DNA of 57,367 bases from Actinomycetes bacterium (GCA_029777095.1 JAKOTS010000065.1:1-57367), one strand, 5' to 3'. Shown: positions 10,359-20,047, counted from the stretch's first letter. Notes: generated by a model not told the origin, from the letters alone. Made by a program: numbers and translations.

Positions 10359-11108
10359 TTAGCGTGCGGTGAATCCACCGTCGATGACGTGGGTGCTGCC
10401 CGTGACGAACGAGGCGGCGTCGCTGGCAAGGAACACCACCATCTGCGCGATTTCTTCGGCCCGGGCGAGGCGGCCGATCGGGTGCTGCTGCGCAAGGAAC
10501 GCGCGGCCTTCTTCTTTCATGCCGCCAATCAGCGCGGTGTCGACGTAGCCCGGGGCGACGGCGTTCACACGGATGCCTGCGGCGGCATATTCGAGCGCGG
10601 TGGTCTTGGTAAGACCCACCACCGCGTGCTTGGTGGCGGCATATGCCGGCGAGCCGACGGAGCCGATCACACCGAGCATCGAGGCCATGTTCACGATCGA
10701 GCCGCCCGTTTCGGTCATCGCGTTGACCTGCGCGCGCACGCCACGGAAGACCGTGGTGAGGTTCAGCGAAACCGTGCGGTCCCAATCGGCATCGGTGTAC
10801 TGACCGGTCGGGGCGAGCCCTCCACCGATGCCCGCGTTGTTGATGGCGATCCCGAACGGTCCGAGTGCCTGTGCCGCGCGGATGTACTCGCTGATGACCG
10901 CTTCGTCACCAGCGTCGCCGACAACGGCGGACGCGCGGCCACCAGCGGCCTCGATTTCTGAAACGACGGCAGCCGCAGCATCAGCATTGATGTCTTGCGC
11001 GACAACGTGGGCGCCATTGCGGGCGAGCAAGAGCGCAACTTCGCGCCCAATCCCGGCCCCCGCGCCGGTGACGATTGCCGAGCGATCTGCGACGTCATAA
11101 GTGGCCAT
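10359..11108 (-). CDS. Classical short-chain dehydrogenase/reductase
   Basis: 249 aa, standard SDR length. The Rossmann glycine motif is TGAGAGIGREVA; INNAGIG is the NNAG motif; catalytic Ser, Tyr and Lys lie in NMASMLG and YAATKHAVVGL; VAPGYVDTAL follows, and the C-terminus ends with the usual HVIDGGFTAR. The Asp in the VAQDIN segment after strand 2 favours NAD(H) over NADP(H). Such enzymes oxidise secondary alcohols or reduce ketones; the substrate is unknown. The ATG has an upstream GAGAGGAACTCC ribosome site. It is convergent with ung. Confidence 0.92.
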   Translation of the reverse strand: MATYDVADRSAIVTGAGAGIGREVALLLARNGAHVVAQDINADAAAAVVSEIEAAGGRASAVVGDAGDEAVISEYIRAAQALGPFGIAINNAGIGGGLAPTGQYTDADWDRTVSLNLTTVFRGVRAQVNAMTETGGSIVNMASMLGVIGSVGSPAYAATKHAVVGLTKTTALEYAAAGIRVNAVAPGYVDTALIGGMKEEGRAFLAQQHPIGRLARAEEIAQMVVFLASDAASFVTGSTHVIDGGFTAR

Positions 11109-11212
11109 GTAGGAGTTCCTCTCAGTGGAGCATTTGTGTTTGCATGCTAGCCACGGAGCGTACGGCCGAACCGACTATGACGGGGAGGTTGCCAAGATGT
11201 GATGAAGCGCGC

Positions 11213-12649
11213 TCAGCGAAGCGGGAGTCGCGAGATGAACTCTCGCAGCTGATCGATGTTTCGCACCTCGTGCATGTCGATGATCTCGCCGTACTGCTCG
11301 GCAACCGAGTCGCCCATGCGCCACTGGCTGAGGGGCTCTGGGTTCAGCCAGGCCGCGTGCCCTGCCTGCTGAACAAGCGTGCGAAGCGCGTCGAACTGGG
11401 GGTTCGTGCCGTTGCTGCGGGCATCACCGATGACCAGCACCGTCGAGCGCGGCCCGATCAGGTCGATGTAGCGATCGGCGGCATCGGCGAACGCCGAACC
11501 GTAGTCGCTCGCGGAGTGGTGCCGCGCCATGTTCGCTTCCTGCGTGACACGCTCGGCGATCTCTTCGCCCACCTGCGAGTCGCGCACCAGGTCGGTGATG
11601 TCGTCGCAAACGTTGATGAAGCCGATGAATCGCACGCGCCGGAAGACTCCGGCGAGCGACTGCAGCAGGAGCATCGTGAAGCGCGAGAACCCGGCGACCG
11701 AGCCCGACATGTCGCACAGCAGCACGAGTTCGGCGCGGGTGCGCGTGCGGCGCTTGTGGGCCGGACGCACCGGTACACCGCCGGTCGACATCGCGGCGCG
11801 AAGCGTACGGCGGATGTCGATGGCACCGCGAGTGTGCCGCCGCTGACGCGCCGCCAGCTTCGAGGCGAGCTTGCGCGAAAGCGGGGCGATGACCGCCTGC
11901 AGGTCGCCAGCATCGGTGCCGCTGGTCAACATAATGTCGACCCGCTCGAGGGGGCCCTCGACATTGAACTGCGAGATGCGGTCGCGCCCGCGCAACTCGG
12001 CGTTTCGCCGGGCGGCTTCGGCCTCGATCTTGCGACGGAACGCACCGACCCGGCCGCGAATCTCTTCGCGGTCGTAGCGGTCGCTGAGCACCTCGCGGCG
12101 CTGGCCCGAACCGCCCGCGGCGTCCTCGCCGCCCACGCTGGGATTCCGCGACTCACGGGAGCGCTCCTGCGCCGCGGCGATCGCCGTCTGCGGTGCGAGG
12201 CGCTCGATGGTCTGCTTGGCAAAGAAACCGCTGCTGTTGTCGGCGTCGGGCAGCCGCCCGAGCTCCAACACCGCGCGCGCGGCAAGGCGCTCGAGTTCGC
12301 GGTCATCGCCGCGCGCGAGCGCGTCGATCAGCTCTTCGCGAATCGCCACGGCGCGCTCGCGCGCACCGGCGGTGTCGGTTGGTGCCGGTTCTTCGGCCTC
12401 ACCCGTGCGCCCGCCAACGGCCGGCGGAAAGTAGATGTCGAAGAGCTGGTCGAACACCGTGCGGTCGGCCGAGCGTCGCATCATGGTGGCGGCGAGGCCA
12501 GAGCGCAGGCGCTCCCGGTCTTCGAGACCGAGCGCCGAGGTAGCGGCGGCCGCGTCGGCAACCTCGGAGGTGCCGACATTCACACCGTGCGTGCGGAGGG
12601 CGCGCCCAAGGTCGACGAGGCGCGCGCCCAGGGGATCAGCTAAGTGCAC
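11213..12649 (-). CDS. VWA-domain protein, CoxE-like
   Basis: 478 aa. The C-terminal third is a von Willebrand A domain with an intact MIDAS motif (LLCDMSGSVAGFSRF, DxSxS). The N-terminal part is helical and resembles CoxE-like proteins. I start at the GTG reading VHLADPLGARLVDLG: it overlaps the upstream MoxR gene by 14 bases and has a GGAG ribosome site. MoxR/VWA pairs act as chaperone-like machines that insert metals or mature enzymes; the client is not obvious here, since no oxidoreductase or metallo-enzyme operon adjoins. It is the second gene of a two-gene operon. Confidence 0.87.
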   Translation of the reverse strand: MHLADPLGARLVDLGRALRTHGVNVGTSEVADAAAATSALGLEDRERLRSGLAATMMRRSADRTVFDQLFDIYFPPAVGGRTGEAEEPAPTDTAGARERAVAIREELIDALARGDDRELERLAARAVLELGRLPDADNSSGFFAKQTIERLAPQTAIAAAQERSRESRNPSVGGEDAAGGSGQRREVLSDRYDREEIRGRVGAFRRKIEAEAARRNAELRGRDRISQFNVEGPLERVDIMLTSGTDAGDLQAVIAPLSRKLASKLAARQRRHTRGAIDIRRTLRAAMSTGGVPVRPAHKRRTRTRAELVLLCDMSGSVAGFSRFTMLLLQSLAGVFRRVRFIGFINVCDDITDLVRDSQVGEEIAERVTQEANMARHHSASDYGSAFADAADRYIDLIGPRSTVLVIGDARSNGTNPQFDALRTLVQQAGHAAWLNPEPLSQWRMGDSVAEQYGEIIDMHEVRNIDQLREFISRLPLR

Positions 12650-13544
12650 GGCCCAACTCCAGGCGGGTCTCGGCGATCGTGATGTCATCGCGGTGCTTCA
12701 GGATCACGCCGAGCGTGGAACGGACAAACGCCGGATCAAGTTCGCCCTCGGCACCGAGTGCGAGGAGCGTGCGGGCCCAGTCGATCGTTTCGGCAACCGA
12801 GGGTGCCTTGCGCAGGCGCATCTGGCGCAGCGCGGCGATGAGGCGAACGATCGAGTCGGCCAGCCCGTCTTCGAGGTCGGGAACCGCGAGCGTGACAATC
12901 TGGCGCTCGAGCGAGGTCTCGGGGTAGTCGATGTGGAGGTAGAGGCAGCGGCGACGCAGCGCCTCTGACAACTCGCGCGTCGCGTTCGAGGTGAGCACGA
13001 CGAACGGGGTCTGTGACGCGGTGATCGTGCCGAGCTCCGGCACGGTCACCTGGAAGTCGGAGAGAACCTCGAGCAGCAAGCCCTCGATCTCAACGTCGGC
13101 CTTGTCGAGCTCGTCGATGAGCAGCACGGTCGAATGTTCGTTGCGGATCGCGGTCAAGAGCGGCCGCGAGAGGAGGAACTCCTCGGCAAAAATATCGTCC
13201 TTCACCTGCTGCCAGTCGGCCTCGTCTTCACCCGTCGAGTTGTGGTGCGCGCCGGCCGCGGTGATACGCAGCAGCTGCTTCGCGTGGTTCCACTCGTAGA
13301 GCGCGCGGGCCTCGTCGACACCCTCGTAGCACTGCAAGCGAATGAGCTCGCTCGACGTCGCCGCGGCGACAGCCTGGCTGAGAGCGGTCTTGCCAACACC
13401 CGCGGGGCCCTCGATCAGCAGCGGCTTGCCGAGCTGATCTGCGAGGTAGACCGTCGTTGCGATTGCATCGGAAGCGAGGTAGCCGTTGGCTGCGAGACGC
13501 TCACGGACGTCGTCGACGGAGCTGAAGCGCGGGGTGTGAGTCAT
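12636..13544 (-). CDS. MoxR-family AAA+ ATPase
   Basis: 302 aa, typical MoxR size. Walker A is GPAGVGKTALSQ, Walker B is LLIDELDKADVEIEG, and sensor 1 is VVLTSNATRELSEALRRRC with the arginine-rich element; the GTITASQTPF segment corresponds to the MoxR pre-sensor insert. It is presumed to form a hexameric ATPase working on the adjacent VWA protein, with which it overlaps by 14 bases. No Shine-Dalgarno sequence is evident before the ATG at 13544, so the exact start is somewhat uncertain. Confidence 0.9.
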   Translation of the reverse strand: MTHTPRFSSVDDVRERLAANGYLASDAIATTVYLADQLGKPLLIEGPAGVGKTALSQAVAAATSSELIRLQCYEGVDEARALYEWNHAKQLLRITAAGAHHNSTGEDEADWQQVKDDIFAEEFLLSRPLLTAIRNEHSTVLLIDELDKADVEIEGLLLEVLSDFQVTVPELGTITASQTPFVVLTSNATRELSEALRRRCLYLHIDYPETSLERQIVTLAVPDLEDGLADSIVRLIAALRQMRLRKAPSVAETIDWARTLLALGAEGELDPAFVRSTLGVILKHRDDITIAETRLELGRALS

Positions 13545-13604
13545 AAATGCAAGTGTGCCTCACGGAAGCGTGCGCAAACCGCTCATGACAAGAATTTTTG
13601 GGAT

Positions 13605-13629
13605 GCCGCTGCTGCATCTGCGCAGCGGC
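13605..13629 (-). terminator. Hairpin directly after the transporter operon
   Basis: GCCGCTGC (13605-13612) pairs with GCAGCGGC (13622-13629), immediately past the last ATPase stop. No T-run follows on the minus strand, so termination strength is uncertain. Confidence 0.35.
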
Positions 13630-14430
13630 TTATTCGTCTGCGACGTCGATCGTGGGAATCGAGGCCAGGAGCCGTTGGGTGTACGGATGCTGCGGTGCGA
13701 GGAGCACCTCATCCGTGGTCCCGGACTCGACAATCCGGCCGTCCTTCATCACCGCTACGGTCTCGCAGAGGCTCTGGACGACACCGATGTCGTGTGACAC
13801 AAGAATCAAAGTCAGACCGAGCGATGCGCGCAGTTGCGTGATGAGTTCGAGAATCTGGGCGCGCACCGTGACATCGAGCGCGCTGAGCGGCTCGTCACCA
13901 ACGAGCAGACGCGGCTTGTGCACGATGGCGCGGGCGAGCGCGATGCGTTGCCGTTGCCCGCCCGAGAACTCGTGCGAGAACCGCGAGCCGGCATCCGCGT
14001 CGAGACCTACCTGCTGCAACACCTCGGCGACGCGCGCGCGGCGGTCGCCCTGGATGCCAAGCGCCCACAGCGGTTCGGCGATGATCCGCCCGACCGACAT
14101 GCGCGGGTCGAGTGAGGCGTACGGGTCTTGGAACACCATGCCCGTGTCGCGGCGCAGCCAGTGTAGCGAGCGGCTGCTGGCCGAGGCATCCACTCGTTTG
14201 CCATCAAACTCGACGGTGCCAGAGGTGGGGGTGTCGAGCGCGAGCAGCAGGCGCACGAGCGTCGATTTGCCCGAGCCCGACTCGCCGATGAGGCCGAGCG
14301 CTTCACCAGATTCGACGCTGATCGTGGCGTCCTCAAGAGCGGTCGCGAACCGTTGGCGTTCGAAAAAACTGTCGCGCGCGAGCGGATACCGGCGGGTCAG
14401 GCCGGTGGCGCGGATGAGGGGAGTGCTCAT
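13630..14430 (-). CDS. ABC transporter ATPase, OppF/DppF type
   Basis: 266 aa. Walker [12 protein letters not shown]-loop VFQDPYASLDPR, signature FSGGQRQRIALARA, Walker B LLVGDEPLSALD and the switch His (LVSHDIGVV) are all intact. It ends with HPYTQRLLASIP, characteristic of Opp/Dpp ATPases. I start at the ATG reading [11 protein letters not shown], which overlaps the preceding ATPase gene's stop as ATGA; an upstream in-frame start would extend it by nine residues. It is the last gene of the metY-transporter operon and pairs with the OppD-type ATPase to power import. Confidence 0.93.
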   Translation of the reverse strand: MSTPLIRATGLTRRYPLARDSFFERQRFATALEDATISVESGEALGLIGESGSGKSTLVRLLLALDTPTSGTVEFDGKRVDASASSRSLHWLRRDTGMVFQDPYASLDPRMSVGRIIAEPLWALGIQGDRRARVAEVLQQVGLDADAGSRFSHEFSGGQRQRIALARAIVHKPRLLVGDEPLSALDVTVRAQILELITQLRASLGLTLILVSHDIGVVQSLCETVAVMKDGRIVESGTTDEVLLAPQHPYTQRLLASIPTIDVADE

Positions 14431-15221
14431 GACTCGGCCCCTTTCGTGGGGCGCCACAGCGTGGAGGTGGCATCGCGCAGGAGCCCCTGGGTGATCGGGC
14501 TTTGCGGGTCGCGCAGGAGGTGTTGCACAGGGCCGGCCTCGACGACGCGGCCGTGCGCGAGCACGACGCCGTGCGTGGCGATTTGTGAGAGCACCGCGAG
14601 GTCGTGAGTGATGAACACGAGCGACATGCCGGCGTCGGTGACGAGATCGCGGAGCAGTTCGAGCACCTCGGCCTGAATTGTCACATCGAGCGCGGTGGTG
14701 GGCTCATCGGCGATCAGCAGGCGGGGGTCACACGCGAGCGCAATCGCCGTCGCGACGCGCTGCCGCTGGCCGCCCGAGAGCTGGTGGGGGTAGCGCTTGA
14801 CGATCGTTTCGGGGTCGGGCAACGCGACACGCCGAGCCTCGGCAATCGCCCGCTGCCAGGCATCCGCCTTCGACATGCGCTGGTGGATGCGCACCGATTC
14901 GGCGATCTGCCGGCCAACGGTGCGAATCGGATTGAGTGCGGTGCGGGGCTCTTGAAACACGATGCCGATGTCGTCGCCGCGGACCTGCGCGAGCTCCTTT
15001 TCGGGGAGTCCGAGCAGTTCGCGTCCGTTCCACAGCACGCTGCCGCCCGTGACGGCGGTGTCGGGCAGGAGCCCGAGAATCGCGAGTGCCGTGAGCGACT
15101 TGCCCGAGCCGGACTCGCCGATGATGCCGAGGCGGGCGCCATCGGCGACTTCGAAGCTGATGCCATCGACAACGCGGCGGCCCTCGATATCGATCGTGAG
15201 GTCCTTCACGATGAGGCTCAT
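14427..15221 (-). CDS. ABC transporter ATPase, OppD/DppD type
   Basis: 264 aa. Walker [18 protein letters not shown]-loop [15 protein letters not shown], signature [14 protein letters not shown], Walker [13 protein letters not shown] and the switch His in [11 protein letters not shown] are present. It lacks the C-terminal cysteine-containing tail found in some OppD proteins. It overlaps the permease gene before it and the ATPase gene after it by four bases each (ATGA), so the five transporter genes should be translationally coupled. Confidence 0.93.
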   Translation of the reverse strand: MSLIVKDLTIDIEGRRVVDGISFEVADGARLGIIGESGSGKSLTALAILGLLPDTAVTGGSVLWNGRELLGLPEKELAQVRGDDIGIVFQEPRTALNPIRTVGRQIAESVRIHQRMSKADAWQRAIAEARRVALPDPETIVKRYPHQLSGGQRQRVATAIALACDPRLLIADEPTTALDVTIQAEVLELLRDLVTDAGMSLVFITHDLAVLSQIATHGVVLAHGRVVEAGPVQHLLRDPQSPITQGLLRDATSTLWRPTKGAES

Positions 15222-16147
15222 GAGATCACTTCCGGGACGTGGCGGATCGAGGCGCGCGGCGGATGCAGCGGGTCGCGGCCACGCGAGAGTGTGGGGTCGG
15301 TGGCTTCGCGGAGTGCGTCACCGAGCAGGTTGAGCCCGAGCACCGTGATCGTGATCGCGAGGCCCGGCCACACCGCGGCGAGCGGGTGGATCCCGATGTA
15401 GGCCTGCAGGTTCGCGAGGAGCACACCCCACGACGGTTCGGTGGGGGATGCCCCATACCCAAGGTACGAGAGCCCCGCTTCGGCGAGCACGGCCACGGCC
15501 ATCGACCACGAGAGCTGCACGATGAAGACGGGGGCGATGTTCGGAAGAAGGTGGCGCCACAGGACCTGGGTGTTGGAGAGCCCCGACGAACGTGCCGCGA
15601 CGATGAAGTCGCTTTGGAGGACCCGGCGAAGCTCCGGCCGCGTGACGCGGGCAATGCTCACGCCGAACCCGATCCCGACCGACCAAATCACAACCCAGAG
15701 TGAGCCGCCCCAGACGGAGGAGATCATCATGGCGATCAGGAGCACGGGGAACGCGATGAGGATGTCGATAAACACGGCCATGCTCTCGCGCGCCCAGCGC
15801 GGAGTCAGCGAGCCGAGCGCGGCGAGCACGATGCCGAAGACGCTCGCGATGATGCCCGAACCGATTGCGACGAACACGGTCGTGCGGGCACCGCCCATGA
15901 TCAGGCTCAGGATGTCGCGGCCCGTGCCATCGGTGCCAAGAAGGTGCGCGAGCGACGGGAGTTGCCAGCGCGCGTTGACGTCGATCGAGATCGGGTCATA
16001 CGGCGTCCAGAACACCGAGACGAGCGCGACGAGTCCCACAACCGCGACGGTGATGAGCCCAAACCTGCCGGTGGGCAGGCGCCAGAGCTGGCGCAGCCAG
16101 TGCCAACGCGCGCGGGCGGCGACGGGGCGTGCCGCAATCTCGCTCAT
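15218..16147 (-). CDS. ABC transporter permease, OppC/DppC type
   Basis: 309 aa. After a basic cytoplasmic N-terminus (RARWHWLRQLWRLPTGRFG) comes the first membrane helix, then the Opp-type segment HLLGTDGTGRDILSLIMGGA, typical of OppC/DppC. The ATPase-contacting EAA loop is AARSSGLSNTQVLWRHLLP. About six membrane segments. Together with the OppB-type permease it forms the translocation pore. It overlaps both neighbours by ATGA. In the downstream half AEAGLSYLGYGASPTEPSWG is a recognisable OppC-family stretch. Confidence 0.93.
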   Translation of the reverse strand: MSEIAARPVAARARWHWLRQLWRLPTGRFGLITVAVVGLVALVSVFWTPYDPISIDVNARWQLPSLAHLLGTDGTGRDILSLIMGGARTTVFVAIGSGIIASVFGIVLAALGSLTPRWARESMAVFIDILIAFPVLLIAMMISSVWGGSLWVVIWSVGIGFGVSIARVTRPELRRVLQSDFIVAARSSGLSNTQVLWRHLLPNIAPVFIVQLSWSMAVAVLAEAGLSYLGYGASPTEPSWGVLLANLQAYIGIHPLAAVWPGLAITITVLGLNLLGDALREATDPTLSRGRDPLHPPRASIRHVPEVIS

Positions 16148-17094
16148 GCCGACTCCCTTTGACGCGGGTCGATGACGCGGTGGAAGAGATCGACCAAGAA
16201 GCCGATCACGAGGATGAATCCGGTGAGCACCAGGAGCTCGCCCTGCACCTTGATGAGGTCACGGTTGCCGACGTCGGTCACGAGCATGCGCCCGATTCCC
16301 GGCAGTGTGAAGAGCTGTTCGATGATGACGCTGCCAACGATCAGACCCGCGATCTGGAGGCCGAGCACGGTCACGATCGAAAGGCCGACGTTGGGAAGCC
16401 CGTGGCGGATGAGCGCCTGGTTGCGGGTCAGCCCCTTCGCGGCGGCGGTGCGCACGTAGTCCTGCCCGATCGCCTGGAGCGATGCGCTGCGCACGAAACG
16501 CAGGAGCATCGCACCCTCAATGATGCCGATCGTGAGCGCCGGAAGAATGAGCGCGCGGAATGCGGCCCACGGGTCGTCCCAACCCTGGCGCGGGAAGCCC
16601 GTGGTGGGGAACCAGCCGAGCCAGATGGCGAAGACGAGGATCAGCATCATGCCCGCCCAGACGACGGGCACGGCGGCCAGCGTCTGCGATGCGAAGCTGA
16701 TCACCGTGCCGCCGGTGCGGCCACGCTGCATCGCAGAGAGCACGCCGAGCGGGATCGCAAACAGCAGGGCAACGGTGAGTGACATGAGACCAAGCGGCAC
16801 GGTGACCTGTGCCTTCTGCAAGAGCTCGGCGCTGACCGATGCGTTGTTCAGCATCGAGTTGCCGAGGTCGCCGCGCAGTACGCCCCCCATCCAGGAAGCG
16901 TACTGCGCGAGCAATGGTTCATTCAGACCCAGCTTGAGGCGGATCGCCTCGACCTGGGCCGGTGAGGCTTGTGTGCCGCCAATCAGCTGCGCCACATCGC
17001 CCGGCAAGACGCGCAGTGTGAAGAAAATCAACGCACTGGCGACGAACAACCCCACAACCAGCAGGGTTAACCGGGTGAGCGCATAACGGATCAC
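16144..17094 (-). CDS. ABC transporter permease, OppB/DppB type
   Basis: 316 aa, about six membrane helices. It starts with a GTG overlapping the binding-protein stop as GTGA. The N-terminal helix and following RVLPGDVAQLIGGTQASPAQ segment are typical of OppB/DppB; the EAA loop is AAAKGLTRNQALIRHGLPN, and GSVIIEQLFTLPGIG near the C-terminus is a family hallmark. It pairs with the OppC-type permease. The full complement of SBP, two permeases and two ATPases is present, so the transporter appears complete. Confidence 0.93.
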   Translation of the reverse strand: MIRYALTRLTLLVVGLFVASALIFFTLRVLPGDVAQLIGGTQASPAQVEAIRLKLGLNEPLLAQYASWMGGVLRGDLGNSMLNNASVSAELLQKAQVTVPLGLMSLTVALLFAIPLGVLSAMQRGRTGGTVISFASQTLAAVPVVWAGMMLILVFAIWLGWFPTTGFPRQGWDDPWAAFRALILPALTIGIIEGAMLLRFVRSASLQAIGQDYVRTAAAKGLTRNQALIRHGLPNVGLSIVTVLGLQIAGLIVGSVIIEQLFTLPGIGRMLVTDVGNRDLIKVQGELLVLTGFILVIGFLVDLFHRVIDPRQRESA

Positions 17095-18632
17095 TCCGTG
17101 GCAACCTCAACATTCGCAAGGTCGATGCGTGCGTTGATCGAATCCACCGGGAACCCCGTGATGCCCGGGCGCAGCGCGGTCACGGTCACTGCGTTATACA
17201 GCCAGTCCGCTGCGTCGTCTTCAGAGACGATGCGGGCGGCCTTTGCCAGCAGGGTGTCAACCTCCTTGGGGTCGACCGAAGCCATTGCCTTGGCGTAGAG
17301 CGACTGCACCTCTTCGTTGTCGTAATTGAAGTAGTACTCCGGGTTTGCCCAGTTGCCAAAGTCGCGCGCCTCGACGTGGAGCACGAAGCTCAGGTCGTAG
17401 TCGTGGTTCGTGTAGACATCTTCAAGCCAGGTGTTGAACTCGACGGCGTTGACCTTCAGCGTGACGCCGACATCGTTGTACATCGATACCAGTACGGTGC
17501 TGACGGTGGTGCCGTAGAAGTTCGGGATCGTGAGCGTCAGGGAGAGGTCTTCTTGACCAGCCTCCTTGAGGAGCTTCTTCGCCTTTGCCGGGTCGAACGG
17601 CACGAGCGAGGAGAGATCCTCATAGCCCGGGTCGGTCGGCGGGATCGGGCCGTACAGCGTGTTGCCGCCGCCGATCGCGGTGATGATCGCCTCGTGGTCG
17701 ACTGCGAGGCGCAGTGCCTCGCGGACGCGCGGGTCGTTCAGCGGTGCGCGCTCGTTGTTGAACGCAAGCGTGCCCTTGTCGGTTGTCGCGCCCTTTGTCA
17801 GGGTGATGCCGTCGGTGCCGTCGAGCTGGCTCGACAGGTTGGCGTCGACCGCGGTGAGCACGTCGAGGCTGCCTCCGAGCATTGCGTTCACGCCCGCGGT
17901 GAAGTCGGGGATGTACTTCAAGACAACCTCGGCCACCTTGGCCTGGTCGCCCCAGTAGCCGTCGTAGCGGTCGAGGCTGATGCTGTCGCCCTGAATCCAC
18001 GTGCCGAGGGTGAAGGGACCGGTGCCGTTCGCGGCGTTCGCGAGTTCGGTGGTGTCGCCTTCGTCGAAGATGAGCCCGGCGCGTCCTGTGAGGTTCCACA
18101 AGAAGTTCGCGTCGGGTTCGACGAGCGTGATCGAAATGTCGTTCCCGTCGGCGACGATCGTGGTTGCACCGGCGAGCGTCTGGCCCTCGACGACCCCGGG
18201 GGTGTCGCGGGCGTACGCGAGTGAGCTCACGACATCGCTCGGGGTGAGCTCGCCACCCTTCTGGAAGGTGATGCCTTCGCGGAGCGTGAAGGTGTAGGTG
18301 AGGTTGTCGTCTGAGATCTTGTAATCAGAGGCGAGCGCGTTGTCGATCTCGCCGCTGGGGGTGCGTGCAACGAGTCCCTGGTACACATTGCCCATCAAGA
18401 CCTGTTCGAGCGGCGCGCCGCTGACGGTGCGGATGTCGAGGCTCTTTGGTTCGAGCACGAGACCGACCGTCAGCGTGGCATCCGTGTTGGGTGCTGCCGA
18501 GGGGGAGGCATCAGTGCCACCACCTCCGGCGCAACCGGCCAGCGCGAGTGCGGTGACTGCGAGCCCGCCTACTGCGGCGAGGCGAGCGGAGCGGAACGAA
18601 CGTGCTGGGCGTGCTGTGTGGTGCCTATGCAT
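17091..18632 (-). CDS. Extracellular solute-binding lipoprotein, family 5 (OppA/DppA type)
   Basis: 513 aa. The signal peptide ends in a lipobox (LAGC, Cys34), so it should be tethered outside the membrane. The mature part is an SBP_bac_5 protein: LTVGLVLEPKSLDI, VLMGNVYQGLV, YTFTLREGITFQKGGELT, and NNERAPLNDPRVREALRLAV. Family members bind peptides, nickel, opines or amino-acid derivatives. The ATG follows GAAAGGAAG and lies inside the last codons of metY, an eight-base overlap, which strongly suggests co-transcription and coupling. The ligand cannot be read from sequence; a sulfur-containing or methionine-related compound is a reasonable inference from metY. Confidence 0.92.
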   Translation of the reverse strand: MHRHHTARPARSFRSARLAAVGGLAVTALALAGCAGGGGTDASPSAAPNTDATLTVGLVLEPKSLDIRTVSGAPLEQVLMGNVYQGLVARTPSGEIDNALASDYKISDDNLTYTFTLREGITFQKGGELTPSDVVSSLAYARDTPGVVEGQTLAGATTIVADGNDISITLVEPDANFLWNLTGRAGLIFDEGDTTELANAANGTGPFTLGTWIQGDSISLDRYDGYWGDQAKVAEVVLKYIPDFTAGVNAMLGGSLDVLTAVDANLSSQLDGTDGITLTKGATTDKGTLAFNNERAPLNDPRVREALRLAVDHEAIITAIGGGNTLYGPIPPTDPGYEDLSSLVPFDPAKAKKLLKEAGQEDLSLTLTIPNFYGTTVSTVLVSMYNDVGVTLKVNAVEFNTWLEDVYTNHDYDLSFVLHVEARDFGNWANPEYYFNYDNEEVQSLYAKAMASVDPKEVDTLLAKAARIVSEDDAADWLYNAVTVTALRPGITGFPVDSINARIDLANVEVATE

Positions 18633-20007
18633 GGGCTTCCTTTCGAGTGTCGCGCGCGATGGTATCCGTGTGCGCCGCATCTAATGCGGCTGAAAGATCA
18701 GCAAGGAGGTCGCGCGCGTCCTCAATGCCGATTGAAAGTCTGATGAGTCCCGCCGGAATTCCGACGGATGCTCTCTCTGATTCTGTCAGCGGAGAGTGGG
18801 TCGTGCTTGCAGGCTGGATCGCAAGCGACCGCACATCGCCAATATTCGCGATGTGGCTGAACAGCTTGAGCGCCGCGATGAACCGCTTTCCGGCCTCGAT
18901 GCCGCCATGCAGCTCGAATGAAAACACTGATCCGGCACCGTTCGGCAGGTAGGTCGCGGCGGCTGCGCGCCACGCCGAGTCGGGCAGTTCGGCATAGTGC
19001 ACGGCGGCGACGAGCGGATGCTCGCTCAAGAACGCGACCACCTCACGCGCGTTGGCGACGTGCTGACGCATGCGGAGGCTCAGCGTCTCGATACCGAGCA
19101 GGAGAAGGAACGCATTGAAGGGCGATGCCGACGGGCCGTAGTCGCGCAGGAGCGCGCGCACGCGGAGCAAATAGGCGAGGCGGAGCGGCGAGAAGCGCTC
19201 CCACAGGCCGGCCTCGCCGGGGGAGCTCGGCGTGTGCAGTGCTGGCCACTTTTCGGGCTCGCGACCGAAGTCGAACGTTGCGCCGTCGATGACCGCGCCG
19301 CCGATAACCGCACCGTGCCCCGCCAAGAACTTCGTGGTCGAGTGCACCACGATGTCGGCACCGTGTTCGAGGGGGCGGCTGAGGTACGGGGTCGCGAGGG
19401 TGTTGTCGACGATCAGTGGCACACCGATCTCGTGGGCAACGTCGGCGACGAGGCGCGTGTCGAGGACGGTACACAGCGGGTTGCTGATGCTCTCGGCAAT
19501 GAACGCGCGGGTCTCGGGGCGAGCGGCACGACGCCACGCATCGCCGTCGTTTTGTTCGTCAACGTAGCTCACGCTGATCCCGAGCTCGGCGAAGCGATCG
19601 TTCAGGAGCCCGACGGTGCCGCCATAGATCTGCGAAGACGCAACAACGTGGTCGCCACTCCGCACGATTGACAGCAGTGCGAGCACGGTTGCGGCCTGCC
19701 CGCTGGCGGTGAGCACCGCACCGGCGCCACCCTCGAGCGCGGCAAGACGCTGCTCGACCACGGCGTTCGTGGGGTTGCCCGCCCGGGCATAGGCGAAAGA
19801 ATTGAGCGTGTCCATCGAGAAGATCGATGCCGCGTGATCGACGTTGTCGAACGTGAATCCGGCCGACGCCACGATCGGCGTGACATGTGCGCCGTGCCCC
19901 GCCGCGGGCGAGGCGCCAGCATGCGTCTGCATGGTGTCGAAGTGCCAGTTTGCGCCGCCGGGCGTTGCGGTGGTTTGGTGCTGTGGCGATGCGTCATGTG
20001 TCGACAC
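18625..20007 (-). CDS. metY: O-acetylhomoserine sulfhydrylase (MetY)
   Basis: 460 aa, a Cys/Met-metabolism PLP enzyme. Signatures: FAYARAGNPTNAVVEQRLAA, TASGQAATVLALL, VPLIVDNTLATPYLSRP, and the PLP-lysine stretch VVHSTTKFLAGHG; the end reads GIPAGLIRLSIGIEDARDLL. Length and the YARAGNPT form favour O-acetylhomoserine sulfhydrylase over cystathionine gamma-synthase. It makes homocysteine from O-acetylhomoserine and sulfide. The GTG start has TAGGAG upstream. A 166-bp leader holds a symmetrical ACCGGT-N5-ACCGGT element. It heads an operon whose next gene, the transporter's binding protein, begins inside its 3' end. Confidence 0.9.
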   Translation of the reverse strand: MSTHDASPQHQTTATPGGANWHFDTMQTHAGASPAAGHGAHVTPIVASAGFTFDNVDHAASIFSMDTLNSFAYARAGNPTNAVVEQRLAALEGGAGAVLTASGQAATVLALLSIVRSGDHVVASSQIYGGTVGLLNDRFAELGISVSYVDEQNDGDAWRRAARPETRAFIAESISNPLCTVLDTRLVADVAHEIGVPLIVDNTLATPYLSRPLEHGADIVVHSTTKFLAGHGAVIGGAVIDGATFDFGREPEKWPALHTPSSPGEAGLWERFSPLRLAYLLRVRALLRDYGPSASPFNAFLLLLGIETLSLRMRQHVANAREVVAFLSEHPLVAAVHYAELPDSAWRAAAATYLPNGAGSVFSFELHGGIEAGKRFIAALKLFSHIANIGDVRSLAIQPASTTHSPLTESERASVGIPAGLIRLSIGIEDARDLLADLSAALDAAHTDTIARDTRKEAHA

Positions 20008-20047
20008 GGTGACTCCTAGGTGATGCGAGGCGAGAGCGGACGCATTT

